Source: Taeniopygia guttata
Taxonomy: Eukaryota; Chordata; Aves; Passeriformes; Estrildidae
Direction: 5' to 3'
Length of the DNA stretch: 64,000 bases
NCBI RefSeq assembly: GCF_048771995.1
Contig: NC_133024.1
Span: 114,481,501 to 114,545,500, forward strand
Positions 33,275 through 44,994 of this stretch are shown piece by piece (positions within the stretch are counted from its first letter, which is position 1; each line of letters starts with the position of its first letter). Position numbers and translations under genes: made by a program. The notes under the pieces are model-generated. The model saw only the letters and a program-made list of their open reading frames with translations, was not told the origin of the DNA and ran no database searches.

Positions 33275-34165
33275 GGAAGGGAAAAGAGAAGAGAGAGAGA
33301 GAAAGAGAAAATAAGGAGAGAGAGAAGGAAAGAAAATAAGGAGAGAGAGAAAGAAACAAAGAAGAAAAGAGAGAAAGAGAGAAAGAAAGAAGAGGGAAAG
33401 AGAAGGAAGAAAAGAAAGAGGGAAAGAAAGAAGAAAAGAAAGAAAGAGAGAAAGAAAATAAGGAAAGGGAGAGGAAAGAAAGAAAGAAAAAATAAGGAAA
33501 GAGAAAGAAAGAGAGAAGGAGAAAGAAAATAAGGAAAGAGAGAGAAAGGAAAGAAAGAAAAAATAAGGAAAGAGAGAGAAAGGAAAGAAAGAAAAAATAA
33601 GGAAAGAGAGAGAAAGGAAAGAAAGAAAAAATAAGGAAAGAGAGAGAAAGGAAAGAAAGAAAAAATAAGGAAAGAGAGAAAGGAAAGAAAGAAAAAATAA
33701 GGAAAGAGAAAGAAAGAGAGAAAGAAAATAAGGAAAGAGAGAGAAAGGAAAGAAAGAAAAAATAAGGAAAGAGAAAGAAAGAGAGAAAGAAAAAGAAAAT
33801 AAGGAAAGACAGAGGAAAGAAAGAAGAAAGAGAGAGAGGAAGAGAAAGAAGGAAAGAAGGAAAAAGAGAAAGAAGGAAAGAAAGAAAGAGAGAGAAAGAG
33901 AGAAAGAAAGAAGAAGAGGGAAAGAGAAAGAAAGAAGAAAAAGAAAGAAAATAAGGAAAGAGAGAGAGAAAGGAAAGAAAGAAAAAATAAGGAAAGAGAA
34001 AGAAAATAAGGAAAGAGAGAGAGAAGAAAAGAAAGAAAGAGAGAAAGAGGGAAGAGAGAGAAAGAAAGAAGAAAAGAAAGAGGGAAAGAAAGAAGAAGGA
34101 GAGAAAGAAAAATAAGGAGAGAGAAAGAAAATAAGGAAAGAGAAAGAAAGAAGAAAGAGAAATGT
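33275..34165 (+). repeat. Polypurine tract, GGAAAGAGA/GAAA repeats
   Basis: About 890 bp nearly all A/G on the plus strand; most exceptions are the T of a recurring AAAATAAGGAAAGAGAG motif. A unit of about 35 bp is visible at 33540-33700. Confidence 0.97.
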
Positions 34166-34419
34166 GATTTCTCATCCTTTTAATTGCCACAACAGTGGGG
34201 AAATCACAGCATGGGACATCCCAGCGCCTCATGGTGACCAAAAACTCACCCCAGGCCCTTCCCGTGGCACCTGGGGCTCAGGGCTTGGACCTGCTGCTCC
34301 TGGAGGCTTTTCCCAGGCTGGATTTTGGGATTCCCAGTTCCTCCAGCACTGCCTGGGAGCTGCACATGGGCAAAGAACTCCTTGGTGGTGTCTAAAGGCA
34401 GATTCTACCCTATTAAAAA

Positions 34420-34960
34420 AAAAAATATTATTATTTATATGTTATTTATTGATTTTGAAAATAGATATGTTGTTTTTAGTATTTACTTTTAATGTATATT
34501 GAGATTTTTGAATATATTGAGGTTTTTTAATATATTGAGATTTTTAAAAATATATTAAAAAATATATTTAAATTAAAAAATTTATTAAATTTTTAATTTT
34601 ATTAAATTAAAAAATATATTAAATTTAAAAATATTTAATATATTGAGGTTTTTTTTTAATATATTGAGATTTTTTTTAATATATTGAGATTTTTAAAATA
34701 CATTAAGATTTTTTTAATATATTGAGGTTTTTTTTTAATATATTGAGATTTTTTAAATGTATTGGGTTTTTTATAGTGGGAATTTTTTTTTTTATTGGGA
34801 TTTTTTAAGATGTTGATTTTTTATATACTGCATTTTTTAAATTATGGATTTAAGATATTTAATATTTTAGATATTTAATATTTTTAATATATTGGCTTTT
34901 TTTTTTTACATTGACTTTTTTTTTTGTATTAACTTTATTTTTAATATTGAGATTTGAAGT
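34420..34960 (+). repeat. T-rich repeat, TTTAATATATTGAGATTTTT units
   Basis: Degenerate tandem units of about 24-28 bp rich in T and ATATATT. Confidence 0.9.
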
Positions 34961-35504
34961 GCCTGTCCAACATCTCACTGAGCAGAAGACACTCTTTTCC
35001 TTAGAAAGCAAAGTCTGAGCACCTGAAAAGTCAGATCTCTGGGTTTTATATTCAATTTTAAATCCCCACTGTCCCAGGCAGTGGTGAGCAACATCCATAA
35101 AAACCAGGAGCACCCAAAGCTCAGTCTCAGCTTTATATGACATCAAATAAATAGAATTTTTGGGGATGGGATGGTTTTGGGGTGGGCACAGAGAGGGGTT
35201 GGTGGTGGTTTTTTTTGAGGTAGGATTGCAGGGAATTCTATCAGGAGGAGGAAGGACTGGGGATTTATCCCAAAATTTTGGTATTGCCCATAAATCCCAT
35301 GGAGCAGAACAGTCAGGATGGGCAGGGCAAGGAGAGCTGAGCTTGGGGCAACAACTGAGAAAATCTTACGGGGAAAACAATGGATTTTCAGGCAAATTTC
35401 CAGCCTGAAATCTTCACGTGGGGTTGAGCCGAGGAATAAATCCCATTTATTGTGCTGTGCCCTCTGAGAGGGGAATTTTCACTCGGGATCTTGGATTGAG
35501 TCCC

Positions 35505-35760
35505 TGGCAGAGAACATTGCCAGGAGCGTGTGGGGACAGGACACAGGGAACAGCTCCCACTGCCAGAGGGAAGGGCTGGATGGGATTTTGGGAATATTTT
35601 GGGAATATTTTGGGAATTGTTCCCTGGCAGGGTGGGCAGGGGCTGGGATGGAATTCCCAAAAAGCTGCCCCTGGATCCTTGGCAGTGCCCCTGCAGCAGC
35701 CTGGGGTGGTGGAAGGTGTCCCTGCCCATGGGTAGACCAAAATAATCTTTAAAGCCCTTT
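35505..35760 (+). mobile_element. CR1 LINE 3' fragment
   Basis: Sense copy with GGACAGGACACAGGGAACAG and a small triplication of GGGAATATTTT; tail diverged. Confidence 0.75.
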
Positions 35761-35879
35761 TTAAATTATTCATGAATTTTAAGAAGCCAGATTGGGCTAG
35801 GGCCGAGGGAGGTGTTTAATAATCCATGGATTTTATAATCCATTGGAATGTGGAAGGGAATTTGACTTTCTGTTTTCCT

Positions 35880-36130
35880 ATAGAGACAAAAAATTCCCCT
35901 TCAGCTCCAAACCACACCTGAGTCACTGCTCCCACACCCCCAGAAAAAAATTCACTGAGAGAATAATAAAACACTGGAATTGTCTTCCCAGGGAGGTGAC
36001 AGAATCACCATCTTTGATGTGTTTAAAAAAAGACTGGACGTGACACTTGGTGCTATTGTCGAGGTGTTAGGGCAGGGGTTGGACTCGATGATCTTAGAGG
36101 CTCTTCCAATCTCATTATTGTGTGAATTCC
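35880..36130 (+). mobile_element. CR1 LINE 3' end of an older subfamily
   Basis: Contains AAAAAAGACTGGACGTGACA and GGTTGGACTCGATGATCTTAG with tail CTCATTATTGTGTGAATTC, the form seen in older avian CR1 subfamilies. Confidence 0.8.
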
Positions 36131-36619
36131 CTGAGTCAGGAGTGCTGAACATCCTCGGAGCATCCACAATTTCCAAGGGAAGGAAGGTGCCAGGCAGGGA
36201 TGCCAGCTGGCCTGACCTAGGGGTCAGGTGCTCTCTCATTATCCAAATACCTCAGGAAATACTGGCAGGAAGATCTACTCTTTAGTCTCCTTATTTTTTC
36301 ACTTTTTAAAAATTTTAATTCTCTTATTCACGTGAATTACATGAATTTTAAGTTTTAAATGAGAACGCACTGTTTTAAAGTCACTTTAGAAACGCTCAAA
36401 CTCACTCTAAAAATGCTCAAACTCGCTCTAAAAACTTTTTAACTCGCTTTAAAAACTTTTAAACTCACTTTTTAAATAGGTTCTTGTAGGAAATTGCAGG
36501 CAGGGTCAACCCCTCAGGTGATGGAAAGCACCCAAGCTCGGGCTGCAAGAGGTGGGGTTGTTCCTTCATTTTTAAAGAGCCTTGATGAATAAAACAGGAT
36601 GAAAATCAAGGAAAATTGG

Positions 36620-36775
36620 GACAAGAAATGGTGGAATGGTTCTGTTGGGAGAGACTTCAGAGCCCATCCAGTGCCATGGCAGGGACACCTCCCACTGTCC
36701 CAGGCTGCTCCATCCCCAGTGTCCAACCTGGCCTTGGGCACCCTGTGCCAGGGCCTCAGCACCAGGAGAGGGAAT
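36620..36775 (-). mobile_element. CR1 LINE tail
   Basis: Antisense GAATGGTTCTGTTGGGAGAG to CACCCTGTGCCAGGGCCTCA. Confidence 0.75.
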
Positions 36776-37059
36776 GACCTGAAATTCTCAAAAATTGCAT
36801 GTTTGGGATGAAACTCTTGCATTTGATTTACAGCCCTCGTGGGCAGATTGGCACAAAGCTTTTCTAAGATTGTCCCATTCTTCTCAAAGAAGGCATTGCA
36901 GAAAGCTAAAAATGATCCATGGATTTCTGTCAAAACTGGGAAGTTGTTGCTGCCAAAAGTTTATTTTGGGGTGTGGGATTGGGAGATGGAGCAAAAATTC
37001 TTTTCTTCATTAGATTTTTTTCAGAATGGCAGGATTTTGTGGTTTGCTTAGAGGCAATG

Positions 37060-37233
37060 GTTTGCCCAGAGCAGCTGTGGCTGCCCCTGGATCCCTGGCA
37101 GTGCCCAAGGCCAGGTTGGACACTGGGGCTGGAGCAGCCTGGGACAGTGGGAGGTGTCCCTGCCATGGCAGGGGTGGCACTGGGTGGGCTTTGAGCTCCC
37201 TCCCAACCCAGATCATTCCATGATTCTGTGACA
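37060..37233 (+). mobile_element. CR1 LINE tail
   Basis: Sense copy with an intact ending CAGATCATTCCATGATTCTG, one of the best-preserved tails. Confidence 0.85.
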
Positions 37234-37454
37234 ATCCCAGTATAGATTTCCTCTCCTCTTGGTGAGGTTCCTTTTCTTTTTGCTAATCCCTGGAACTGGC
37301 AGGGTTATTCCCAAATTCTGACTCTGGAGGTGCCCCAGCAGCAGGGCAGAAGCAGCCTGGAGGAATCTTTGCATTCCCTAAATTCCTGCCCAAACTTGCC
37401 ACTGCCTTCACTGTGGAGCTGTGCCTGGCAGATGTGCAGCTGGGGAAAGGAGAC

Positions 37455-37665
37455 ATGGGATACCCTGAGTGGGAATTGAACCATGGAATATCTGAGTGGA
37501 ATTGAACCATGGAATATCCTGAGTGGGAATTGAACCATGGAATATCCTGAGTGGGAATTGAACCATGGAATATCTGAGTGGGGATTGAACCATGGAAAAT
37601 CCTGAGTGGGAATTGAACCATGGAATATCCTGAGTGGGAACTGAACCATGGAATACCTGAGTGGG
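37455..37665 (-). repeat. 28-bp CR1-tail minisatellite
   Basis: Seven or eight antisense units (TGAACCATGGAATATCCTGA) with 25-28 bp length variants. Confidence 0.95.
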
Positions 37666-37875
37666 AATAAACCCCCAAGGATCCCCCAGTGCAGCCCTGC
37701 CCTGCCCAGACCCCACCAGCCCCACCCTGTCCATCCCTGGCAGCGCTGGCCAAAGGCTCCTGCAGCTCTGGCAGCCTCAGGGCCGTGCCCATTCCCTGGG
37801 CAGTGCCAGCACCTCTGGGGAAGAACCTTTCCCTAAAATCCACCCTAAATCCCTCCTGGGCCAGCTCCAGCCAGG
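37666..37875 (-). mobile_element. CR1 LINE body of the expanded-tail copy
   Basis: Antisense GGGAATAAACCCCCAAGGATC to GGGCCAGCTCC, only about 150 bases upstream of the KCNE-like exon's acceptor. Confidence 0.82.
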
Positions 37876-38000
37876 ATCTGTCCCTGCCCAGGGAGCAGAG
37901 ACCAGAGCTGCAGCTCAGCTGAGCTCAGTGAACTTTCCAAATGCAGGAATTCCAGAGCAGAGGATAAGGAATGGTGTAAGACCCTGAGCTCAGCTAATCT

Positions 38001-38026
38001 GTTCTTTTTTGCTTTGTTTTATTTAG
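38001..38026 (+). promoter_or_regulatory. 3' splice site of the KCNE-like coding exon
   Basis: A long T-rich tract followed by TTTTATTTAG, 14 bases before the ATG. The arrangement copies that of KCNE1 (5'UTR exon spliced to a single coding exon) and supports both the chosen start and descent from a common gene. Confidence 0.75.
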
Positions 38027-38040
38027 ATTTGGCCTCTGGA

Positions 38041-38496
38041 ATGGAAGCTGCGATGGCTTTGAGCAACCACACCAACAGCAGCTCGGTGCTGACCAATTTG
38101 CTGCACATGGAACAGAAGAAGACCCTTCGGTTCAACAACTACAGCAACCCCGCCCTGGAGCTGCAGGAGGAGATCATGGCCTCCTTCTACATCCTCATCA
38201 TCGTCGGCTTCTTCGGCTTCCTCCTCTTTGTCATGATGCTCAGCAACATCGTCTCCAGCAAGCCCGAGAACTACGTGGACTACCTGTACTCGGGGAAGCT
38301 GAGCCCGCCCCGGGGCCAGCTGGAGCTGCCCCAGAGCCACAGCAGGGACACCAAGGACACCAAGGACACCACGGACACCAAGGACACCTTTGTCATCATC
38401 AACAGCGCTGCCTTCCTGGACCTGCAGCGGCAGGACGGCACAAGCCACCCCGGGACTGAGGGGCTGAGCACAAACTCGGTCCTCAGGGATGTGTGA
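38041..38496 (+). CDS. KCNE-family-like single-pass membrane protein, paralog of KCNE1
   Basis: Encodes 151 residues in one exon. Seen: an N-terminal MALSNHTNSSSVLTNLL stretch with sequons NHT and NSS, which lines up with the LSNTTA..LT.L start of KCNE1; a membrane segment at about residues 48-71 containing FYILIIVGFFGFLL then MMLSNIVSSK, matching the KCNE pattern YVL..GFFGF...ML; and a long cytoplasmic tail with a Pro-rich part, a DTKD repeat (from a 9-bp repeat at about 38347-38391) and a hydrophilic end. The KCNE DP[YF]..YI motif after the membrane segment is missing; ENYVDYLYSGKL stands there. KCNE proteins modulate voltage-gated potassium channels, so a similar role is inferred, not shown. 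It does not match KCNE2-5 as I recall them. A good splice acceptor precedes it, and the ATG at 38041 is the first in the exon (10 codons shorter than the open frame). Lies between KCNE1 and SMIM11. It could be a named non-mammalian KCNE gene I do not recognise. Confidence 0.8.
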   Translation: MEAAMALSNHTNSSSVLTNLLHMEQKKTLRFNNYSNPALELQEEIMASFYILIIVGFFGFLLFVMMLSNIVSSKPENYVDYLYSGKLSPPRGQLELPQSHSRDTKDTKDTTDTKDTFVIINSAAFLDLQRQDGTSHPGTEGLSTNSVLRDV

Positions 38497-39085
38497 AAAT
38501 TATTTTTTTTATTATTTTCCTTCTGTTCAGCCTACCCAGGGATCATTCTCCTCCTTGTGGAGCTTCCCATGTGCAGCTGTGAAGGCACTAGAGGGAAATT
38601 TGTGTTATTTATTCCAGCTGCAGGCCTTTGGATGAGGGGCTGGAGATGAATTCCCTCTTGGCTGCTCTTCTGTGGCTGTTCCTATCGTGTTTTCCTGGCT
38701 TGGCTCTCAGGAGAAGGGATCACCCTTCTTTTGCTGTTGCCTCCAGCAGGGCCAGGACAATGTGGGACAATGTGTCTGTGCCTGGTATTCTTTATTCCCT
38801 AATTTATTTGGGAGCTCGGAGCTGCCAGTGAGCCCTGGCTGTGACTGTGCCAGCAGGAGCAGCCTCCGTGTCCAGCCTCCAGCTGGGAAAGGTCAGAGAT
38901 CCCTGTCCAGCCATTCCACAAGGAATGAAGCTTATTCCAAGGATCTGGAGGCACCTGCTGCACTTGGACTTGTTTGGCCTGCAGCAGGTTTTGGACAGTG
39001 GTCGTGCATTTCTCAGCAGTTCTTCCACACTTGGCTGCCCTAAACCAGGAAAATGAGGAGGGCCAGGATCATCCCATTCCCAAGG
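38497..39085. other. 3' flank of the KCNE-like gene
   Basis: Probably 3'UTR and flank. No canonical AATAAA was noticed directly after the stop codon, so the transcript end is unknown. Confidence 0.4.
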
Positions 39086-39089
39086 GTTT

Positions 39090-39330
39090 GGAGACAGGAC
39101 ACAGGGATGGCTCCCACTGCCAGAGGGCAGGGCTGGGTGGGAGATTGGGAATTGGGAATTGTTCCCTGGCAGGGTGGGCAGGGCTGGGATGGAATTCCCA
39201 GATTCCCCTGGATCCCTGGCAGTGCCCAAGGCCAGGTTGGACACTGGGACAGTGGGAGGTGTCCCTGCCATGGCAGGGGTGGGACGGGATCATCTTTAAG
39301 GTCCTTCCAATCCAACCCAACCCATCCCAT
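39090..39330 (+). mobile_element. CR1 LINE 3' fragment
   Basis: Sense copy with CCCACTGCCAGAGGGCAGGG to CCAATCCAACCCAACCCATC. Confidence 0.82.
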
Positions 39331-39334
39331 GCTC

Positions 39335-40595
39335 CTGATGTCCCTCCCAGAGCCCCACTGGGCAGCCTCAGGGCTGACAATTCTCAGCTGGAGCCCCTGG
39401 GGATGTGACACTGCCGTGCCAACAATCCCAAACAATTCCGTCAGGGTTTAGTGCCACCCCTCTCCTCAGGGAATCCCACAGAGCTGCTGCTGCTCCCCCA
39501 GGGTGGAAACATGAACCGAGGGGGGTGTTGCAGTTTTGGGGTGTCTTCTGCAGTCCCCACGGGGCTCAGGGGTGCTTAATTGTGTCCTGCAGTCCTGGAA
39601 TCCAGGATGGGAGGTGGGGAGAGGCAAATGATGGCAGGGGGTTCCAGCTTGCTGCACTTGGTCCAAGAATTCATTGGTAAAAGCTCTGGAGTCTGCAAAT
39701 CCAAATGGTTGGAGACCGGTGGGGCAGATACTGTGAGAACCTTGAGGCATTTGGTTATAGGAGTAAAAATCCTGTGAAATCCTATAAAATTGTGAGTCTG
39801 AGTGCTGGGGGTTCCTCTCGGCCTCCTTTATGTTCCTTTGTGTGTTTGCTCGTTGTTACTGACAGGAAAAAAAATCCCAACAATTTTATAGGGAGTGTTA
39901 TTTCCTAATTCTCCTCCCACAGGTTTTTACTGTCTGGAACGTCACATTTTGCTACTGTGATGTTTTTCTCTCCCTGCTTTTCCTGTGTCCTGTTCTGCCA
40001 TGATAAAGTGTTGCTATTATGGGATTTTGCCACTGTTTGGGCCAATCCAACCGCCTGGAATTGATTTATTCCATGTGGGCCACGTCCTTAAAGGGAGTTT
40101 TCAGAGCCTGATCTCCTCAGAACTGTTCCAAGTTGCTACTCCCAGCTGATATCCAAGCTGAAATCCAAACCACTCTCTTGGCTTTCCACACTTGTCCTTG
40201 GAATTCCAGAGGTTCAGCTTTCCAGCAGACATCTCCTTTTTTGGACAGGTGCATATTCCCAGCCACTGGCTCCAGCAGGGGATTGGATTTGGTTTTGGAT
40301 CCTGTTCCTTTGGCTTCCCTGAGGTGTCCACAACTCCAACTCCCAGCAGCCACGTTCCCACTGCTGCTGCTCAGCTGGAAAATTGGAGATGTTTAACATT
40401 TGCAGCTTCCAGGTTTGCTCCTTCTCCCCAGTGGGGCTGTTTCACAGAAGAAAAAAGGTGTCACCATCCAAAATTGGATCTAATTTCTGCTGTGCCGGCA
40501 CCGAGAGGAGATTCCAGCCTGACTTCCAACAGCTCTGAGAATTCCTGCTTTGCACACCCAGCTTCTCTGTTCTTCCATGCAACAGCATCAGGAAG
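39335..40595. other. No recognised feature
   Basis: Mixed unique sequence with no gene or element recognised. Confidence 0.4.
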
Positions 40596-40597
40596 CA

Positions 40598-41590
40598 GAG
40601 TTGGTGGTGCCTCATTCTATGGGGAGATCCAGGTTTTGGAGATGCCTCATTCCATACTGAGACCCAGGTTTTGGAAGTGCCTCATTCCATGCTGTGATCT
40701 GGGTTTTGGAGATGCCTCTTTCCATGCTCAGATCCAGATTTCAGTGGTGCCTCATTCCATAGTGAGATCCTGGTTTTGGTGGTGCCTCATTCCATACTGA
40801 GACCCAGGTTTTGGAGGTGCCTCGTTCCATACTGAGATCCAGATTTTGGAGATGCCTAATTCCATGCTCAGATCCAGATTTCAGTGGTGCCTCATTCCAT
40901 ACTGAGATTTGGGTTTTGGAGGTGTCTCATTCCATGGTGAGACACAGGTTTTGGAGGTGCCTTGTTCCATGCTGAGATCCAGATTTTGGAGATGCCTCAT
41001 TCCATACTGAGATTTGGGTTTTGGTGGTGCCTCATTCCATGCTGAGACCCAGGTTTTGGAGGTGCCTCATTCCATAGTGAGATCCAGGTTTTGGAGATGC
41101 CTTGTTCCATGCTGAGATCCAGGTTTTGGAGGTGCTTCATTCCATGCTGAGATCTGGGTTTTGGAGGTGCCTCATTCCATGCTGAGACCCTTTTGGATGG
41201 CTTCATTCCATGGTGAGACCCAGATTTTGGAGCTGCCTCATTCCATGGTGAGATGCAGATTTTGGAGACGCCTCATTCCATGGTGAGATGCAGATTTTGG
41301 AGATGCCTCATTCCATGGTGAGACCCAGATTTTGGAGCTGCCTCATTCCATGGTGAGATGCAGATTTTGGAGACGCCTCATTCCATGGTGAGATGCAGAT
41401 TTTGGAGATGCCTCATTCCATGGTGAGATGCAGATTTTGGAGACGCCTCATTCCATGGTGAGATGCAGATTTTGGAGATGCCTCATCTATGCTGAGGCCC
41501 TTTCAGAGGTGCCTCATTCCATGCTGAGATCCAGATTTCAGAGGTGCCTCATTCCCTGCTGAGACCAAGGTTTTGGAGGTGCCTCATCCC
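40598..41590 (+). repeat. 35-bp minisatellite, about 28 copies
   Basis: Units of GATGCCTCATTCCATGCTGA plus GATCCAGATTTTGGA. Between 41210 and 41480 two variant units (GAGACCCAG..CTG and GAGATGCAG..ACG) alternate, showing recent amplification of a multi-unit block. Confidence 0.96.
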
Positions 41591-41594
41591 ATGG

Positions 41595-42990
41595 TTTCAG
41601 CTTCCATCATCGCCTCCAGATTTTGGGCAGGGATTTCACCTCCTGCACCAGTGGCTGCTGCAAGGAAGTGCCAGGCTGGAAGCTGAATTCCATAGGGAAG
41701 GAGAAACTGAGCTTCCAAAAGCAGCTTCCCTGCTGAGGGGTGACAGAGCTCTGATATTCCCTTGGCAATGAGCCCGTTCCTGCTTAATCCTTCACCAGCT
41801 CCAGCTGAGGTGGGTCCTTCCCTCTGCTCTGGGGGCTCCACACCCCAAAAAGAGAGGGGAAAATCCAACTCTGACCACTCAGGATCTGTTGGTGGCTTTG
41901 TCCCTTCCCAACCATTCTGTCCCAGCCCCTTGGAGTTTTCCCTCCTGGCTTTTCCCTCCCCACCCCGGGGAGATGCAGCCATGCCTGCACCATTTCAGCC
42001 ACGCTGATAAAAGCTCCAACTCCTAAGGAAATCCCAATCCTGCAGAGTCCAGCTGAGGAATGTTCCTATTTCCACCCCGAAAATACCAGAAGCCATGAGG
42101 GGAGTGGGACAAACTCAGCCTTGGCTGAGAATTCCTAAAGCTCAGGCCCAAACTCCATCAGTTTGCACAAAGTCTCTCCCTGGCTGAGCACCACCAGCTC
42201 TTGTACTGACTCTGCTCTGAGGAGCAGAAGGCTCTTAATTTAATTATTGTCTTGCTTTATTTTCTCAATTTCCCTCCTTTTTCTGTTTCCATCCTGAGGC
42301 CATCTTTGATTTGGGCAAGTTTTTCTCTCTTGGTTCCAGCAGAGCTAAAATTACCCACTTTTGGAAAGTATTTTTGACACCAGAAATACAACTTTGGTGT
42401 GGGACTTCAGCTCATGCTCAGGAATTCATCAGTCAGCAGGAAGGAAAAGAGATTATTTAAATTTGGGATGGTGTTGGTTAGGAAAAGAATCCTAATCTTT
42501 GTCACTTTGTGTAAATCTGTGAGAGAACCAAATTCCCTGTGGAGAGTTGGTTTTGGAAAAAAAACAAAACAAAAAACCAAAACATTTAATTTAGATAAAA
42601 ATAAAATATTAAATTTCAAACTTAATTTTAGCTGTAATATTATACAGCAGTAAAAATACCCCGAACCTACTGTCACTGTGTATTTCATTATGTTCTGAAT
42701 TTCATGATGTTTTAGTTGGCATTTTCAAATAAATGTGAAAATGTGTGTGAAATAAATGTTGTTGTGGTGATTTTTAGCTCGAATCCCAAATGTGGTGACT
42801 GGGAAGGTAATGACATAATGACCCCTGAAGTGGGTAATTGGGATGTAAGCGATAATTGCCACCCTAATTGCTCCATTAACAGGGACTTTGTCCAGGGGGA
42901 GGTGGTAAATGTGGTGCTTGGGTTGGTTTGTGTGGCTGCTGTAGGGCTGGGGCAGAGGAGAATCAGAGACTGGGATTTCCAGATCACAGA
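41595..42990. other. No recognised feature
   Basis: Unrepetitive sequence, AT-rich from about 42540. No gene or element recognised. Confidence 0.4.
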
Positions 42991-42994
42991 ATCA

Positions 42995-43305
42995 GGAATA
43001 TCCTGAGTGGGAATAAATATTAATCACGAATATCCTGAGTGGGAATAAATATTAACCATTAATATCCTGAGTGGAAATTAATATTAATCACAAATATCCT
43101 GAGTGGGAATAAACTCACAGGCATCCCCCAGTGTCAGACCCCACCAACCCCACCCTGTCCATCCCTGGCAGCGCTGCCCAAAGGCTCCTGCAGCTCTGGC
43201 AGCCTCGGGGCAGTGCCCATTCCCTGGGCAGTGCCAGCACCCTTTTGGGGGAAGAACCTTTCCCTAAAATCCAACCTAAATCCCTCCTGGCCCAGCTCCA
43301 GCCAG
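42995..43305 (-). mobile_element. CR1 LINE 3' fragment with diverged tail repeats
   Basis: Antisense body (43130-43305) plus four tail units (ATATCCTGAGTGGGAATAAA) at 42995-43115 separated by TATTAATCAC-type spacers. Confidence 0.78.
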
Positions 43306-43349
43306 GATCTGTCCCTGTGCCAGCAGTGGTCATTGCCTGCCCCTCACCA

Positions 43350-43392
43350 GGGTGGTTTGGTTTGGTTTGGTTTGGGTTTGGTTTGGTTTAAC
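43350..43392 (+). repeat. (GGTTT)n microsatellite
   Basis: Eight near-perfect units directly before an LTR. Confidence 0.9.
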
Positions 43393-43396
43393 CCAC

Positions 43397-44012
43397 TGTG
43401 GGAATCCAGAGCTTCCCTCTGGCTGCCCTGGCAGGTCTGGGACCCTGGCAGGGGTCAGGAACCCCCCTGGACAGAGCCCCCAGAGACACTGGCTGTGATC
43501 TCTGCCCATGGAAAAGAGTTTTCAATCTTACAGGATCAATTACCAGCTCTGAGTGTTTGATATCAGTAATAATTAGTGTGACACAGGTGCAAAAGTAAAA
43601 TTTTAGGATTCTAGATTAGGGGTCCAAAGGGGACAAGATGGAGGAAATTGGGTGTGCCTTGTCCTTTTTCTCCTTCTTCATGCCCTCCATGTTTCACTGT
43701 GGTGTTGGCATTTTTCTGTTGGTTCAGGCTGGGGACACACTGTCCAACGTAGGTGACAGATATTGGCACGTTATTGTAAATCCAGCACAGGTAGTTTGTG
43801 GTATTTAATGTTTGTACCATCCCACTGAGGGCAGAGCCCCACACGCTGCCCTGCAGGACAGAGCTGCGGCAGGGCAGCAGAACATGGTAGAGATAAACAG
43901 AATAAACAACCTTGAAACAGCACAGACCAATTATGGCTTCTGCTTTGGCAGCGGGGCTGACAGACAGAGACTTTCTACAATCTCAGAATCATCAATACCT
44001 CAGATTCCGACA
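43397..44012 (+). mobile_element. Solo LTR family A, uninterrupted copy, fossil
   Basis: 616 bp from TGTGGGAATCC to GGATTCCGACA-type ends (GATTCCGACA), inverted at both termini. AATAAACAACCTTG near 43898 is the polyadenylation region. Serves as the empty-site reference for 15596-16505. Confidence 0.85.
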
Positions 44013-44016
44013 GCCA

Positions 44017-44475
44017 GCCACTTGGTTTTTCAAATTTTTAAAAGTTTAATAATATTATAATGATTATAAAAATAGTGATACAATTAGAGTAATGAAATTT
44101 AGAGTTAGGACAATTACAAGACAATAAAAAGTAAAGACTTACGGACGTCTGGGTGCTCTCAGACTAAGCCACTTAAAGCATACCTTGTGAACAAAGGAAT
44201 AACTTTAAAAGCAATAGCTTGTTGTATATTCATATATTTTTTTTATGGTTATGTATACATTCTATTTAAAACAAAAACTCTGTCTGTTGCATGTCAACTG
44301 TTTCCTTTAATCTCTGTGGTGTTTTTGAGTTTGAGTAAGGCCTGAAGAAATTAGTTTCTACTGATAAGAAAACTGTACAGTCTTTATTTTTGGAAGATTT
44401 ATTCTTTGAAGTGAGTATCTCATTCTTAAAAAAAACCAAACTCTTTACACAGTAGAGTTTCTATTTTAACATTAT
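44017..44475 (-). mobile_element. LTR-like repeat, family D, fossil
   Basis: Colinear with 1656-2142 from CACTTGGTTTTTCAAA to AGAGTTTCTATTTTAAC; directly abuts the family A LTR. Confidence 0.55.
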
Positions 44476-44994
44476 GTTGTAACTTAAAACTATATTTAAT
44501 ATACTACTTGAGAGAATTAATATGGTATAACTTTTTAACGTTATACATATAATATTCATTGTAACATTGGTGAAAAACCAACCATAAAATATGGATTTTT
44601 TACCTCTGGGTTCACAGGAAGGATACAAGCCCGGACCTGAAGGGCTCAGAGTCGTGGCCCTGCTGCCTCCCTGGGTTCGGTGCCAGCAGTGGGTGGGTTC
44701 TGGGCACTGTGCCCACCTTGTTCCGTGGAAAAGTGTGAAACCAGGTTCCTCATAAAACAGGAAAGCTGGACAGGACAAACACACGTCAAACCAATATGGT
44801 TAATTAAACGTTCTCCATTTATTAGTGAGAAGATGGCACTTTACACACACTTCTATATAGTTTACAGTTTACAAAGGCACTCTCATTGGCAAGCTAACAT
44901 TGTTTGTCTTTGTCTTAAGGTGGACTAAACTTCTCATTATAAACCTATACTACTTCACACCCAGACAGCCCAGTGCTTCACATCACACCTTAAT

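Noticed and set aside
33183-34241. 352-codon minus-strand Phe/Ser/Leu open frame
   Set aside because: Product of the purine tract read in antisense.
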